From NCBI RefSeq assembly GCF_038007965.1, contig NZ_JBBOYD010000001.1, positions 4,618,307 through 4,682,306 of the forward strand: 64,000 nucleotides of DNA, written 5' to 3'. This DNA comes from Niallia sp. FSL W8-0635 (GTDB taxonomy: Bacteria > Bacillota > Bacilli > Bacillales > Cytobacillaceae). Made by a program: the position numbers and the translations under genes. Below are positions 55,897-64,000 of the stretch, in pieces (within the stretch, counting starts at the first letter, position 1; every line of letters begins with the position of its first letter). The notes under the pieces are model-generated. The model was not told the origin of the DNA. It searched no databases and saw only the letters and a list, made by a program, of their open reading frames with translations.

Positions 55897-56616
55897 CTAT
55901 TCAATCGGTTCTTTATTAGGAGTTCCTGGTTTCCTAGGATACTTTTTAGGTGTTGGCTTTTCTTTTGCTATTATGATGATATTTCTTTCACTTTCTTCAA
56001 TAGGTAGTAAAAAGGAGTGCGTTGATTGAACCTTTCCCCCTAATAGACCTACAGCCTTTTTCCCAGCTTCTATTTCTTCTTTGGCACTTGCTGCTTTCAT
56101 CGCAACAAAAGTACCTCCAACCTTTACTAGTGGCAGACAAAGCTCGCTTAACACAGAGAGTCTGGCTACTGCCCTTGCAGTTACAATATCAAAGGATTCG
56201 CGATATTCTTTATTTTGGCCAAATGTTTCTGCTCGGTCGTGAATAAAGTTAACCTCTTTTAACTCTAATAAAGACGCTAAATGTTCAAGAAAATGGATTC
56301 TTTTTTTCAAAGAATCGACAATTGTTACCTTTAAATCTGGAAAAATAATTTTCAAAGGGATGCTTGGAAAACCTGCTCCTGCACCTACATCACATAAATG
56401 TACAGCTTCGTGAAACCCCTCATAATAAAATCCTGCAGTGATTGAATCATAAAAATGTTTCAAATAAACTTCTGATTTTTCTGTAATCGCTGTTAAATTC
56501 ATTTTTTCATTCCACTCTACCAATGTTTCAAAGTAGAGCTCAAACTGTCTTATTTGCTGGTCCGATAAAGTAATTCCCTTATCGGACAACATTTGAATAA
56601 AATCTTCCGTCTTCAT
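55897..56616 (-). CDS. rsmG: 16S rRNA (guanine527-N7)-methyltransferase
   Basis: A 239-aa SAM enzyme that methylates G527 of 16S rRNA: SAM motif [20 protein letters not shown], then [20 protein letters not shown] and the acceptor region [20 protein letters not shown]. Start ATG with AAAGGG. Located between mnmG and noc as in Bacillus. Confidence 0.95.
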   Translation of the reverse strand: MKTEDFIQMLSDKGITLSDQQIRQFELYFETLVEWNEKMNLTAITEKSEVYLKHFYDSITAGFYYEGFHEAVHLCDVGAGAGFPSIPLKIIFPDLKVTIVDSLKKRIHFLEHLASLLELKEVNFIHDRAETFGQNKEYRESFDIVTARAVARLSVLSELCLPLVKVGGTFVAMKAASAKEEIEAGKKAVGLLGGKVQSTHSFLLPIEESERNIIIIAKEKPTPKKYPRKPGTPNKEPIE

Positions 56617-56640
56617 GCATGAACCCTTTCTATTCAGAGA

Positions 56641-58521
56641 TTAAACACGAGCAATTTTCCCTTGTTCTAAATAAACTAATAAAATGGAAATATCCGCTGG
56701 GTTTACGCCAGAAATTCTTGATGCCTGTGCAATAGATAATGGACGAACTTTTTTTAATTTCTGTACCGCTTCGGTTGCAAGACTGGAGATAGCATCATAA
56801 TCAATATTCTCAGGTATCTTCTTATTCTCCATTTTCTTTAGTCTTTCTACTTGCTGTAGTGACTTTTCAATATAGCCTTCATATTTCACTTGAATTTCTA
56901 CTTGTTCTTTTATATCTTCTGTTAAATCAAGCTCGCTTGGTGCAAGCTGTTCGATATGGCTATAATTCATTTCAGGTCGTTTTAATAAATCGCCTGCTCT
57001 TATACCATCTTTTAACTCACTTCCACCTTGCTCTTTAATGACATTTTGTACTTGCTCATTTGGCTTTAGCATTACTTCGCTTAACCGTTGCTTCTCTTGT
57101 TCAATTAATTGCTTTTTATCAGAGAATTTCACAAAGCGCTCTTCGGAAATAAGACCAATTTTATAGCCAATATCCGTTAAACGTAAATCTGCGTTATCAT
57201 GACGAAGTAGTAAACGATATTCTGCTCTTGATGTTAAGAGTCGATATGGCTCGTTTGTGCCTTTTGTTACTAAGTCATCAATTAAAACACCGATGTATGC
57301 ATCAGAACGGCTTAAAATAACCTCTTCTTTTCCTAATGCATTTAAACCAGCGTTAATACCAGCCATTAAACCTTGGCCCGCTGCTTCTTCATACCCTGAA
57401 GTTCCGTTAATTTGGCCAGCCGTGTAAAGATTTTTAATCTTCTTCGTTTCTAATGTTGGCCATAATTGTGTTGGAACAATCGCATCATACTCAATTGCAT
57501 AGCCAGCTCTCATCATTTGGACATTTTCTAAGCCTGGAATTGTTCTTAATATTTCCTGTTGAACATCTTCAGGTAAGCTTGTAGACAATCCTTGAACATA
57601 AACTTCTTGCGTATTTTTGCCCTCTGGCTCTAAGAAAATTTGATGTCTCGGTTTATCATTGAATCGAACCACTTTATCTTCAATTGATGGACAATAACGC
57701 GGTCCTGTCCCTTTAATCATTCCTGAATACATAGGGGAACGATGTAAATTTGAATCAATAATTTGATGTGTCTTTTCATTTGTATATGTTAACCAGCAAG
57801 GAAGCTGATCGGTAATAAATTGGGTTGTTTCATAAGAGAAGGCTCTTGGAACATCATCGCCAGGCTGTATTTCAGTCTTAGAATAGTCAATTGTATGACT
57901 ATTTACACGTGGAGGCGTTCCTGTTTTGAAACGTACCAAATCAAATCCAAGCGCTTCTAAATGCTCAGATAAGCGGATGGAAGGCTGTTGATTATTTGGA
58001 CCGCTTGAGTATTTAAGCTCTCCTAAAATAATTTCCCCGCGAAGATACGTACCAGTAGTTATTACAATCGTTTTTGCACGATAAGTAGCACCTGTTTTCG
58101 TAATAACGCCTTTGACAACTTGATCCTCAATGATTAATTCTTCTACCATTCCTTGAATCAACGTGAGATTTGGTTCATTTTCTAACGTCTTCTTCATTTC
58201 ATGTTGATACATATATTTATCTGCTTGAGCTCTTAGTGCACGAACTGCAGGACCTTTTCCTGTATTCAACATTCTCATTTGTATATATGTTTTATCAATA
58301 TTTTTACCCATTTCGCCGCCAAGTGCATCAATTTCTCTAACGACAATCCCTTTTGCAGGTCCTCCAACAGAAGGATTACATGGCATAAACGCGACCATAT
58401 CTAAATTTATCGTTAACATTAATGTTTTGGCACCTACTCTTGCTGCTGCAAGTCCCGCTTCACAACCAGCATGACCCGCACCAATAACAATCACATCATA
58501 ATTTCCAGCTTCGTACTGCAT
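56641..58521 (-). CDS. mnmG: tRNA uridine 5-carboxymethylaminomethyl modification enzyme MnmG
   Basis: A 626-aa FAD enzyme that with MnmE modifies U34 of tRNAs. FAD motif [20 protein letters not shown], the conserved [20 protein letters not shown], and [20 protein letters not shown] with downstream [12 protein letters not shown] use ATG 58521; an ATG three bases upstream is equally in frame, but the GGAGG spacing favours this one. Confidence 0.96.
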   Translation of the reverse strand: MQYEAGNYDVIVIGAGHAGCEAGLAAARVGAKTLMLTINLDMVAFMPCNPSVGGPAKGIVVREIDALGGEMGKNIDKTYIQMRMLNTGKGPAVRALRAQADKYMYQHEMKKTLENEPNLTLIQGMVEELIIEDQVVKGVITKTGATYRAKTIVITTGTYLRGEIILGELKYSSGPNNQQPSIRLSEHLEALGFDLVRFKTGTPPRVNSHTIDYSKTEIQPGDDVPRAFSYETTQFITDQLPCWLTYTNEKTHQIIDSNLHRSPMYSGMIKGTGPRYCPSIEDKVVRFNDKPRHQIFLEPEGKNTQEVYVQGLSTSLPEDVQQEILRTIPGLENVQMMRAGYAIEYDAIVPTQLWPTLETKKIKNLYTAGQINGTSGYEEAAGQGLMAGINAGLNALGKEEVILSRSDAYIGVLIDDLVTKGTNEPYRLLTSRAEYRLLLRHDNADLRLTDIGYKIGLISEERFVKFSDKKQLIEQEKQRLSEVMLKPNEQVQNVIKEQGGSELKDGIRAGDLLKRPEMNYSHIEQLAPSELDLTEDIKEQVEIQVKYEGYIEKSLQQVERLKKMENKKIPENIDYDAISSLATEAVQKLKKVRPLSIAQASRISGVNPADISILLVYLEQGKIARV

Positions 58522-58607
58522 CATGATGCCTCCTTCTTTCTAAGTCTTTCTTTTATGCTGTTTTCGTAAAAAACTTTTCCTTCGAAAACAACCACCATTC
58601 AAACCAT

Positions 58608-59993
58608 TTATTTCCCCAAACAGAACTGTGAAAATAACTGATTAATTAAGCTTTCATGTACACTTTCGCCAATAATTTCACCAAGTATTTCCCAGGTTCT
58701 TGTTAAATCAATTTGTACAATATCTATAGGCGTTCCATTTTCTGCTCCATCAATTGCTTCACTAATCGCACGCTGCGCTTGGTTCAATAAGGAAATATGC
58801 CTTGAATTAGAAACATACGTCATATCGCTTGCTTCAATAGAGCCCTCAAAAAATAGATTAGATATCGCTTCTTCCAATAAGTCTACACCGTTTTCTTCAA
58901 CTAAAGATGTTGTAATTACTTTGCGATTCCCTGCAAGTTCTTTTACTTGATTTAAGTCAATTTTTTGCGGTAAGTCTGTTTTATTAACAATTACTATAAA
59001 ATCCATGCCTTCTGTTGCTTTAAAAATATTTTTATCTTCTTCTGTTAATTCATCCGCATAATTTAAGACAAGTAAAATTAAATCTGCTTCTCGAAGGACT
59101 TTTCGCGACTTTTCTACTCCTATTCGTTCCACTATATCTTCTGTTTCACGAATACCAGCTGTATCTAGCAATCGTAGAGGAACTCCTCGCACATTCACAT
59201 ATTCTTCTATTACATCCCTTGTTGTACCGGGAATATCTGTTACAATCGCTTTATTTTCCTGCACTAGACTATTTAATAAAGATGATTTCCCTACATTCGG
59301 TCTACCAACAATAACCGTTGCTAATCCTTCGCGTAGAATCTTTCCTTGTTGTGATGTCTGTAAAAGCTTGTCAATCTCTAACTTGATATACCTTGATTTT
59401 TCAAGCATTACTTGTTGTGTCATCTCTTCCACATCATCATATTCAGGATAATCAATATTAACCTCTACCTGTGCTAATGTTTCTAGGATTTCTTGGCGCA
59501 AATGTCTGATTAATTTCGATAATCTTCCTTCCATTTGTCCAAGGGCAACATTCATCGCACGATCCGTTTTTGCTCTTATTAAATCCATTACCGCTTCTGC
59601 TTGAGAAAGATCGATTCGTCCATTTAAAAAAGCCCTTTTTGTAAATTCTCCAGGTTCTGCTATTCTAGCACCATGAGAAGTAGTCAATTGTAATAATCGA
59701 TTTACAGAAGCAAGTCCACCATGACAATTAATTTCGATAACATCCTCTTTGGTAAAAGTTTTTGGTCCTCTCATCAACGATACCATCACTTCTTCCACAA
59801 CCTCATCTGTTGTTGGATCAATAATATGTCCATAATGTATCGTATGACTTGCTACCTCACTTAACTTCTTATTACCTATACTCTTAAAGAGCTTGTCAGC
59901 AATTTTTATTGAATCTGGACCGCTCAATCGAACAATTGCGATCGCTCCCTCACCCATTGGCGTCGATATCGCAGCAATTGTATCCAATTCCAT
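58608..59993 (-). CDS. mnmE: tRNA modification GTPase MnmE
   Basis: A 461-aa homodimeric GTPase: N-terminal folate-binding domain [20 protein letters not shown], GTPase motifs [20 protein letters not shown] and [20 protein letters not shown], and the C-terminal CLGK with the catalytic Cys. Start ATG 59993 with GAGG 8 nt upstream. Partner of MnmG, 85 bp downstream. Confidence 0.96.
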   Translation of the reverse strand: MELDTIAAISTPMGEGAIAIVRLSGPDSIKIADKLFKSIGNKKLSEVASHTIHYGHIIDPTTDEVVEEVMVSLMRGPKTFTKEDVIEINCHGGLASVNRLLQLTTSHGARIAEPGEFTKRAFLNGRIDLSQAEAVMDLIRAKTDRAMNVALGQMEGRLSKLIRHLRQEILETLAQVEVNIDYPEYDDVEEMTQQVMLEKSRYIKLEIDKLLQTSQQGKILREGLATVIVGRPNVGKSSLLNSLVQENKAIVTDIPGTTRDVIEEYVNVRGVPLRLLDTAGIRETEDIVERIGVEKSRKVLREADLILLVLNYADELTEEDKNIFKATEGMDFIVIVNKTDLPQKIDLNQVKELAGNRKVITTSLVEENGVDLLEEAISNLFFEGSIEASDMTYVSNSRHISLLNQAQRAISEAIDGAENGTPIDIVQIDLTRTWEILGEIIGESVHESLINQLFSQFCLGK

Positions 59994-60002
59994 CTTTATC
60001 AC

Positions 60003-60412
60003 CTCAATTCAAAAAATATATCTATATAAAATGATTGTATTCACCTTTGACATGATTACATTAGATTAGATTAACATATCCACAAATGTAAAAAAAGAAA
60101 AAAATCCGCACACTTATCCACATTCACTTTTATCGTTATATACCATTCTATCTTATCCACATGTGAATAACAATAAAACGCAAAATAAAAATACAATAGC
60201 TACCTACTTCGCCTAACTATTTTTTATGCTGTTCGACCATTCTCTTCTCCTGCTACATTTTGTTCACCTAAATAAAAAAACGAAGGTACGTTTCATAATT
60301 AATATTCCAAAATAATATTCCAAGTAAAATATATGGATTTAGAGCACTAGAAAAAATAAAATAAGGTTTAAGCAGTAAGGTCTGTTTGGAATAGTTTCAT
60401 TTTTAATTGCAA
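60003..60412. promoter_or_regulatory. Spacer mnmE-jag with DnaA boxes
   Basis: No gene. Perfect TTATCCACA boxes at 60114-60122 and 60153-60161 and a near match ATATCCACA at about 60077. The rest is AT-rich and may hold the mnmE promoter. Confidence 0.65.
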
Positions 60413-60455
60413 AAAAAAGAGATCGTCCTCCTACCGGAAAGACGATCTCTTTTTT
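60413..60455 (-). terminator. Terminator of the spoIIIJ-jag unit
   Basis: AAAAGAGATCGTC / GACGATCTCTTTT stem with a T run, directly past jag. Confidence 0.85.
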
Positions 60456-61085
60456 CTATCTATTTTTTATTTTTATTGGCGCAACAATAATATGTCTTTT
60501 TGCATCTTCACCGGAAGAATACGTTTTTACACCTTTGAAAGAAACTAAAGCAGTATGAATTGTTTTTCTTTCCTCTGCCGGCATCGGTTCAAGAGGAATT
60601 TCTTTTCCTATCTTAACCGCTTTATAAGCTATTCTTTCAGCTAATTGAATTAAAGCTTGTTTTCTTCGTTCTCGGTAGCCTTCCGCATCTAACATCACTT
60701 TAAAATATTCTTTTGATTCTCTATTAATTACTAATTGCGCTAAATATTGAATAGAATTAAGTGTTTGTCCTCTTTTTCCTATTAATAATGCAATTTTTTC
60801 ACCAGATAATTCATACAAAATATTTTTGCCATTTTGTTTAACGTGAATTTCAATAGGAACACCCATTTTTTCGCTAACATCTTTTAGAAAAAGTTTAACG
60901 GATTCAACTGGATCTATCTTTTTCTTCACGATTACTTTGGCTACTCTTGAACCAAAACCGAGAAATCCTTTTTTTCCTTCATCAACAACAATGATTTCAA
61001 CCTGATTCTTTGTTGTCTTAAGCTGAGCTAAAGCTGAATCCACTGCTGCGTCGACTGTTTGTCCTACGGCAGTAACTTCTTTCAC
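60456..61085 (-). CDS. jag: RNA-binding protein Jag (KhpB)
   Basis: A 209-aa protein with an N-terminal Jag-N domain ([20 protein letters not shown]), a KH domain with [20 protein letters not shown] and a C-terminal R3H motif. Binds RNA and acts in sporulation and cell-wall control. The start is GTG 61085, overlapping the spoIIIJ stop by 4 bp. Confidence 0.95.
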   Translation of the reverse strand: MKEVTAVGQTVDAAVDSALAQLKTTKNQVEIIVVDEGKKGFLGFGSRVAKVIVKKKIDPVESVKLFLKDVSEKMGVPIEIHVKQNGKNILYELSGEKIALLIGKRGQTLNSIQYLAQLVINRESKEYFKVMLDAEGYRERRKQALIQLAERIAYKAVKIGKEIPLEPMPAEERKTIHTALVSFKGVKTYSSGEDAKRHIIVAPIKIKNR

Positions 61086-61858
61086 TTCTTTGCTCCTCCT
61101 GCTTTGCTAGTTTGTCCAGCATTTTTAATTTCAGGTCCTTTAATGAAATACGTTTGAACAATTGTAAAGATATTACCTACTACCCAGTAAAGAGATAATG
61201 CAGCAGGGAAATTAATAGCAAACACTAAAATCATCACTGGCATAATCCAAACCATCATTTGCATTTGTGGATTTGGCGGCGCTCCAGCCATAGATAATTT
61301 TGTTTGAAAAAATGTTGTTACACCAGCTAAGATTGGTAATAAGTAAATCGGATCTGGCTGTCCTAAACTGAACCATAAGAAATCATGAGAAGCAATTTCT
61401 CTCGTACGAGAAATAGCATGGTAAAACCCAATTAATATCGGCATTTGTACGATTAATGGGAAACATCCAGCCAATGGGTTTACTTTATTTTCTTGGAATA
61501 GCTTCATCGTTTCCTCTTGAAGCTTTTGTTGTGTCTTTTGATCTTTAGAGCTATATTTTTGTTGCAGTTCTTTCATCTTCGGCTGAATCGCCTGCATTGC
61601 TTTACTATTTTTCGTTTGTTTAATCATAAGTGGCAATATAACTAGTCGAACTAATATAGTTACGATAATAATAGAAATACCATAACTACCTCCAGCAAAA
61701 GCTGCTGTCTTTATAATCAGTTGAGATAGTGGATATACGATGAATTCATTCCAGATTCCTTCACTTTCAGAAGTTATCGGTTGATTAAACTCTGTACATC
61801 CTGTTAAAATGGTCATTAAAAAAAGCAGACCAACTATCAATAAAAATTTCTTATTCAA
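61082..61858 (-). CDS. spoIIIJ: Membrane protein insertase SpoIIIJ (YidC1)
   Basis: A 258-aa YidC/OxaA insertase of the Gram-positive type: a lipoprotein signal ([17 protein letters not shown], lipobox LTGC) and five hydrophobic segments, including [20 protein letters not shown] and [17 protein letters not shown]. Inserts membrane proteins, needed in the forespore. The start is TTG 61858, with AGGAGG 9 nt before it; the longer frame from 61882 places extra residues in front of the signal. Confidence 0.93.
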   Translation of the reverse strand: MNKKFLLIVGLLFLMTILTGCTEFNQPITSESEGIWNEFIVYPLSQLIIKTAAFAGGSYGISIIIVTILVRLVILPLMIKQTKNSKAMQAIQPKMKELQQKYSSKDQKTQQKLQEETMKLFQENKVNPLAGCFPLIVQMPILIGFYHAISRTREIASHDFLWFSLGQPDPIYLLPILAGVTTFFQTKLSMAGAPPNPQMQMMVWIMPVMILVFAINFPAALSLYWVVGNIFTIVQTYFIKGPEIKNAGQTSKAGGAKK

Positions 61859-61958
61859 GCTGCAAATCCTCCTGTTTAACATGATTTTCGAATCTTACTT
61901 ATTAAGTATTGTAACCGATAAACGAATCATAGGAAACGCTTAACTAACATTTTTTTCC

Positions 61959-62306
61959 CTAATTCTTTTTGGATAGAACCTTTGCTATTTTTAAAATATG
62001 GATAAGACTCTTTTTTACTTCCTCAAAACCCATATCAGCAACAGGCTTTCTTACAATTATGACATAATCATACTTATTTTCCAACTTATCTTCAAATTCA
62101 AGGAATGCTTGTCTTATATAGCGTTTTATTTGGTTTCGCTTTACCGCATTTCCAATTTTTTTGCTGACAGACAGACCAATTCGAAAATGCTCTTGTTCTA
62201 CTTTTTCTAATTTATAAATAACAAACTGTCGATTAGCGAAGGATTGTCCTTTTTTAAAAACCGACTGAAATTCTTTATTTTTTTTTATTCTGAATTCTTT
62301 TTTCAA
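61959..62306 (-). CDS. rnpA: Ribonuclease P protein component
   Basis: A 115-aa basic protein: [20 protein letters not shown], and the RNR-type motif [20 protein letters not shown]. Binds RNase P RNA for 5' tRNA maturation. Start TTG 62306 with AGGAG. It lies 400 bp from rpmH. Confidence 0.95.
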   Translation of the reverse strand: MKKEFRIKKNKEFQSVFKKGQSFANRQFVIYKLEKVEQEHFRIGLSVSKKIGNAVKRNQIKRYIRQAFLEFEDKLENKYDYVIIVRKPVADMGFEEVKKSLIHILKIAKVLSKKN

Positions 62307-62673
62307 CGTTTATAACTCCTTCAATTCCTTCAAGCTAATAACTTTATTCTCTCTATAAAAGAGGCTTTTTCCTAAAGCTTGTTGCTATTAATCAGCAGTC
62401 TATATACAGGCTCTTTCCTTGGAATGCTTTTTTAGCGTCCTAAAGAGCATTAAACCTCAGGGGCCTTACCTGTCTCACTAATCCCCTCGGCACTAAGTAT
62501 ATTCAGCAGCTAAGTAATTTATATACATTTTACCTAAAAAACAACAACATGCTTCTTAGAAAACAGCCTTGAAAGAAATTTAGACAGGCATATTAACGTA
62601 AATAAACGAATATATTGTAAAAAAAGGAAGGGGCTGTCCTGCTATTAAGATCATCCCCTTCACTCTTTTTAAT
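62307..62673. other. Unusually long rpmH-rnpA spacer
   Basis: No gene. It holds the repeat CTTAGAAAACAGCCT (62555-62569), a GC-richer piece near 62455-62495 (reverse strand GAGGGGATTAGTGAGACAGG), and the pair ATGCT / AGCAT around 62422-62451. It may have carried an insertion. Confidence 0.5.
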
Positions 62674-62702
62674 TGAAAAAAGACCACTGACGTTTCAGTG
62701 GC
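62674..62702 (-). terminator. Terminator after rpmH
   Basis: CCACTGA-AACG-TCAGTGG hairpin followed by a T run, immediately past the rpmH stop. Confidence 0.85.
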
Positions 62703-62867
<165 letters not shown>

Positions 62868-63662
62868 TTATAGACAGTCCTTACAATTATATAAACATCG
62901 GTAATTAATTGTCAACTATTCATTTGTTATTTATCTTTATTTTATAGATCATCTTTATTTCTATGATCTTCCCTCTCTATTTCAAAGGTCATTATTATAT
63001 TATAACACATAATTTTCTATTCTACTTCATATCCTTGCCAACTATTCTGTTTCCTAACGAATTTTTTTTCCAGTTTGGTTATTCTACAAAAATTTCTTCC
63101 TGTTTTGTTACTTTACTAAAAAGTACTTTTAAATTAATCATGAAAAATAATTCAGTAATTCATTAAAAATACATTTTAAAACTTCGCTTTTTTTATCCTT
63201 TCATTTTCCTGTCTCTAGTATAGTTTTTACTATTTTTTCGACGATTGTGGATAAATTTCGACGAGAAAATTTTTTCCACAATTGTTATTTACAACTTTTC
63301 AACAAACTAATAGCATGTGGACATTTATTACTAACAACCTAATTAGGTTGTGGATAAGATATTAAAAAGCATTGCAGTTATTAAGAATTTTTGATATTAT
63401 AGTTTTGTTTTCACATCTGAATAAAATCTGTGCATAACTCCATTATCCACATCTTGTGGATAAGTTGTGGACATCTTATTCTATATGTCTGAATAGAGTT
63501 TTCCACAAACAGTGGATACTGTCGAAATACCACTAATCTTCCTTATAATATATTTTTCCACATAAGCAAAGGACAAGCACCTCCGTTTTCTTGCATAATT
63601 GCATGTACGAGGCTGCATAATTAGTCCAAAGTCATTATTTTGTGATTCCTATTTGTTGGAAT

Positions 63663-63690
63663 TTGACGATTTGAATAATGGAAATATAGT
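63663..63690 (+). promoter_or_regulatory. Probable dnaA promoter
   Basis: TTGACG (63663-63668) and TATAGT (63685-63690), 16 bp apart, downstream of the DnaA boxes and about 310 bp before the dnaA ribosome-binding site. Confidence 0.65.
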
Positions 63691-63982
63691 AAAGTAATTG
63701 GTCCTTTGTAAAAAAATATTTAACTTGGTTAGCTATTCATAGCAAATGAAAATCCTATAACCAATCATTGCATTGATTGATCTATTCTTTTAATACAAGT
63801 ATGTATTAAAGATGTTTTATCTTAAGGCTTTAAGGCTCTTTTTTTGTTTTTTGATCATTTTATAGACACAACTAATAGGTTATTTAAACAAATTCAACAT
63901 GAGAATATGTCTTTTTTTGCACGTTTTAAGATAGATCGTTTAATAGAATGAATAATAACTCTAAGAACGTTTAACTTTAGGT

Positions 63983-63990
63983 AAAGGAGG
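63983..63990 (+). promoter_or_regulatory. dnaA: Ribosome-binding site of dnaA (gene outside window)
   Basis: AAAGGAGG at 63983-63990, ten bases before the window edge. The dnaA start codon is expected at or just past 64000. Confidence 0.75.
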
Positions 63991-64000
63991 CGAGGATAAC

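Overview
This is the left flank of a chromosomal replication origin from a low-GC, spore-forming Bacillaceae bacterium. The right end carries rpmH, rnpA, spoIIIJ/yidC, jag, mnmE, mnmG, rsmG, noc, soj and spo0J in the order typical of Bacillus. The last bases are a strong ribosome-binding site that should belong to dnaA just outside the window. Sporulation ancestry is supported by spoIIIJ, noc and yyaC. The genus cannot be fixed from the sequence (Niallia or a relative is only a guess).

Layout. 1-4 kb: the N-terminal part of a sodium:solute (NSS) symporter, then a complete plasmid-type ParM/ParR/parC segregation locus and a strip of gene debris. 4-8.8 kb: a phosphonate uptake and hydrolysis operon (phnD, phnC, phnE and a phosphonoacetate-hydrolase-like gene) with a divergent LysR regulator. 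9-16.5 kb: membrane hydrolase, glycosyltransferase, alpha/beta hydrolase, aldo/keto reductase, epimerase, Gfo/Idh/MocA oxidoreductase and an endonuclease-like protein. 16.9-20.9 kb: a sucrose operon (scrR, scrA, sacA) with three LacI-type operators. 21-25.2 kb: a putative RNA methyltransferase, an unknown protein, a recombinase tail remnant and an ECF sigma/anti-sigma pair.

25.4-30.7 kb is a decayed integrative island at the 3' end of rlmH, the site used by staphylococcal SCC elements. It holds three remnants of large serine recombinases, an IS66 transposase remnant and a direct repeat of about 280 bp. Its only intact cargo is a secreted Cys-rich precursor, a lipid-anchored subtilisin-like protease and a small lipoprotein. 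I regard this as the most likely undescribed system in the window.

30.7-38.5 kb: rlmH, a CxxH/CxxC protein, a DnaA-box cluster, htrA and the walRK-yycH-walI-walJ operon. 39.4-39.8 kb: tRNA-Lys, -Glu, -Asp and -Phe. 40-50 kb: purA with a PurR operator, dnaB, rplI, gdpP, rpsR-ssb-rpsF with a probable S6:S18 leader, a GT4 glycosyltransferase and ychF. 50-56.6 kb: DUF951, mscS, yyaC, spo0J, soj, noc and rsmG. 56.6-64 kb: mnmG, mnmE, jag, spoIIIJ, rnpA, rpmH and oriC. Three perfect parS sites (in walK, upstream of ssb and in spo0J) plus arrays of DnaA boxes tie the right half to origin segregation and initiation control. The ParMRC locus on the left is a second, plasmid-like segregation system on the same chromosome.
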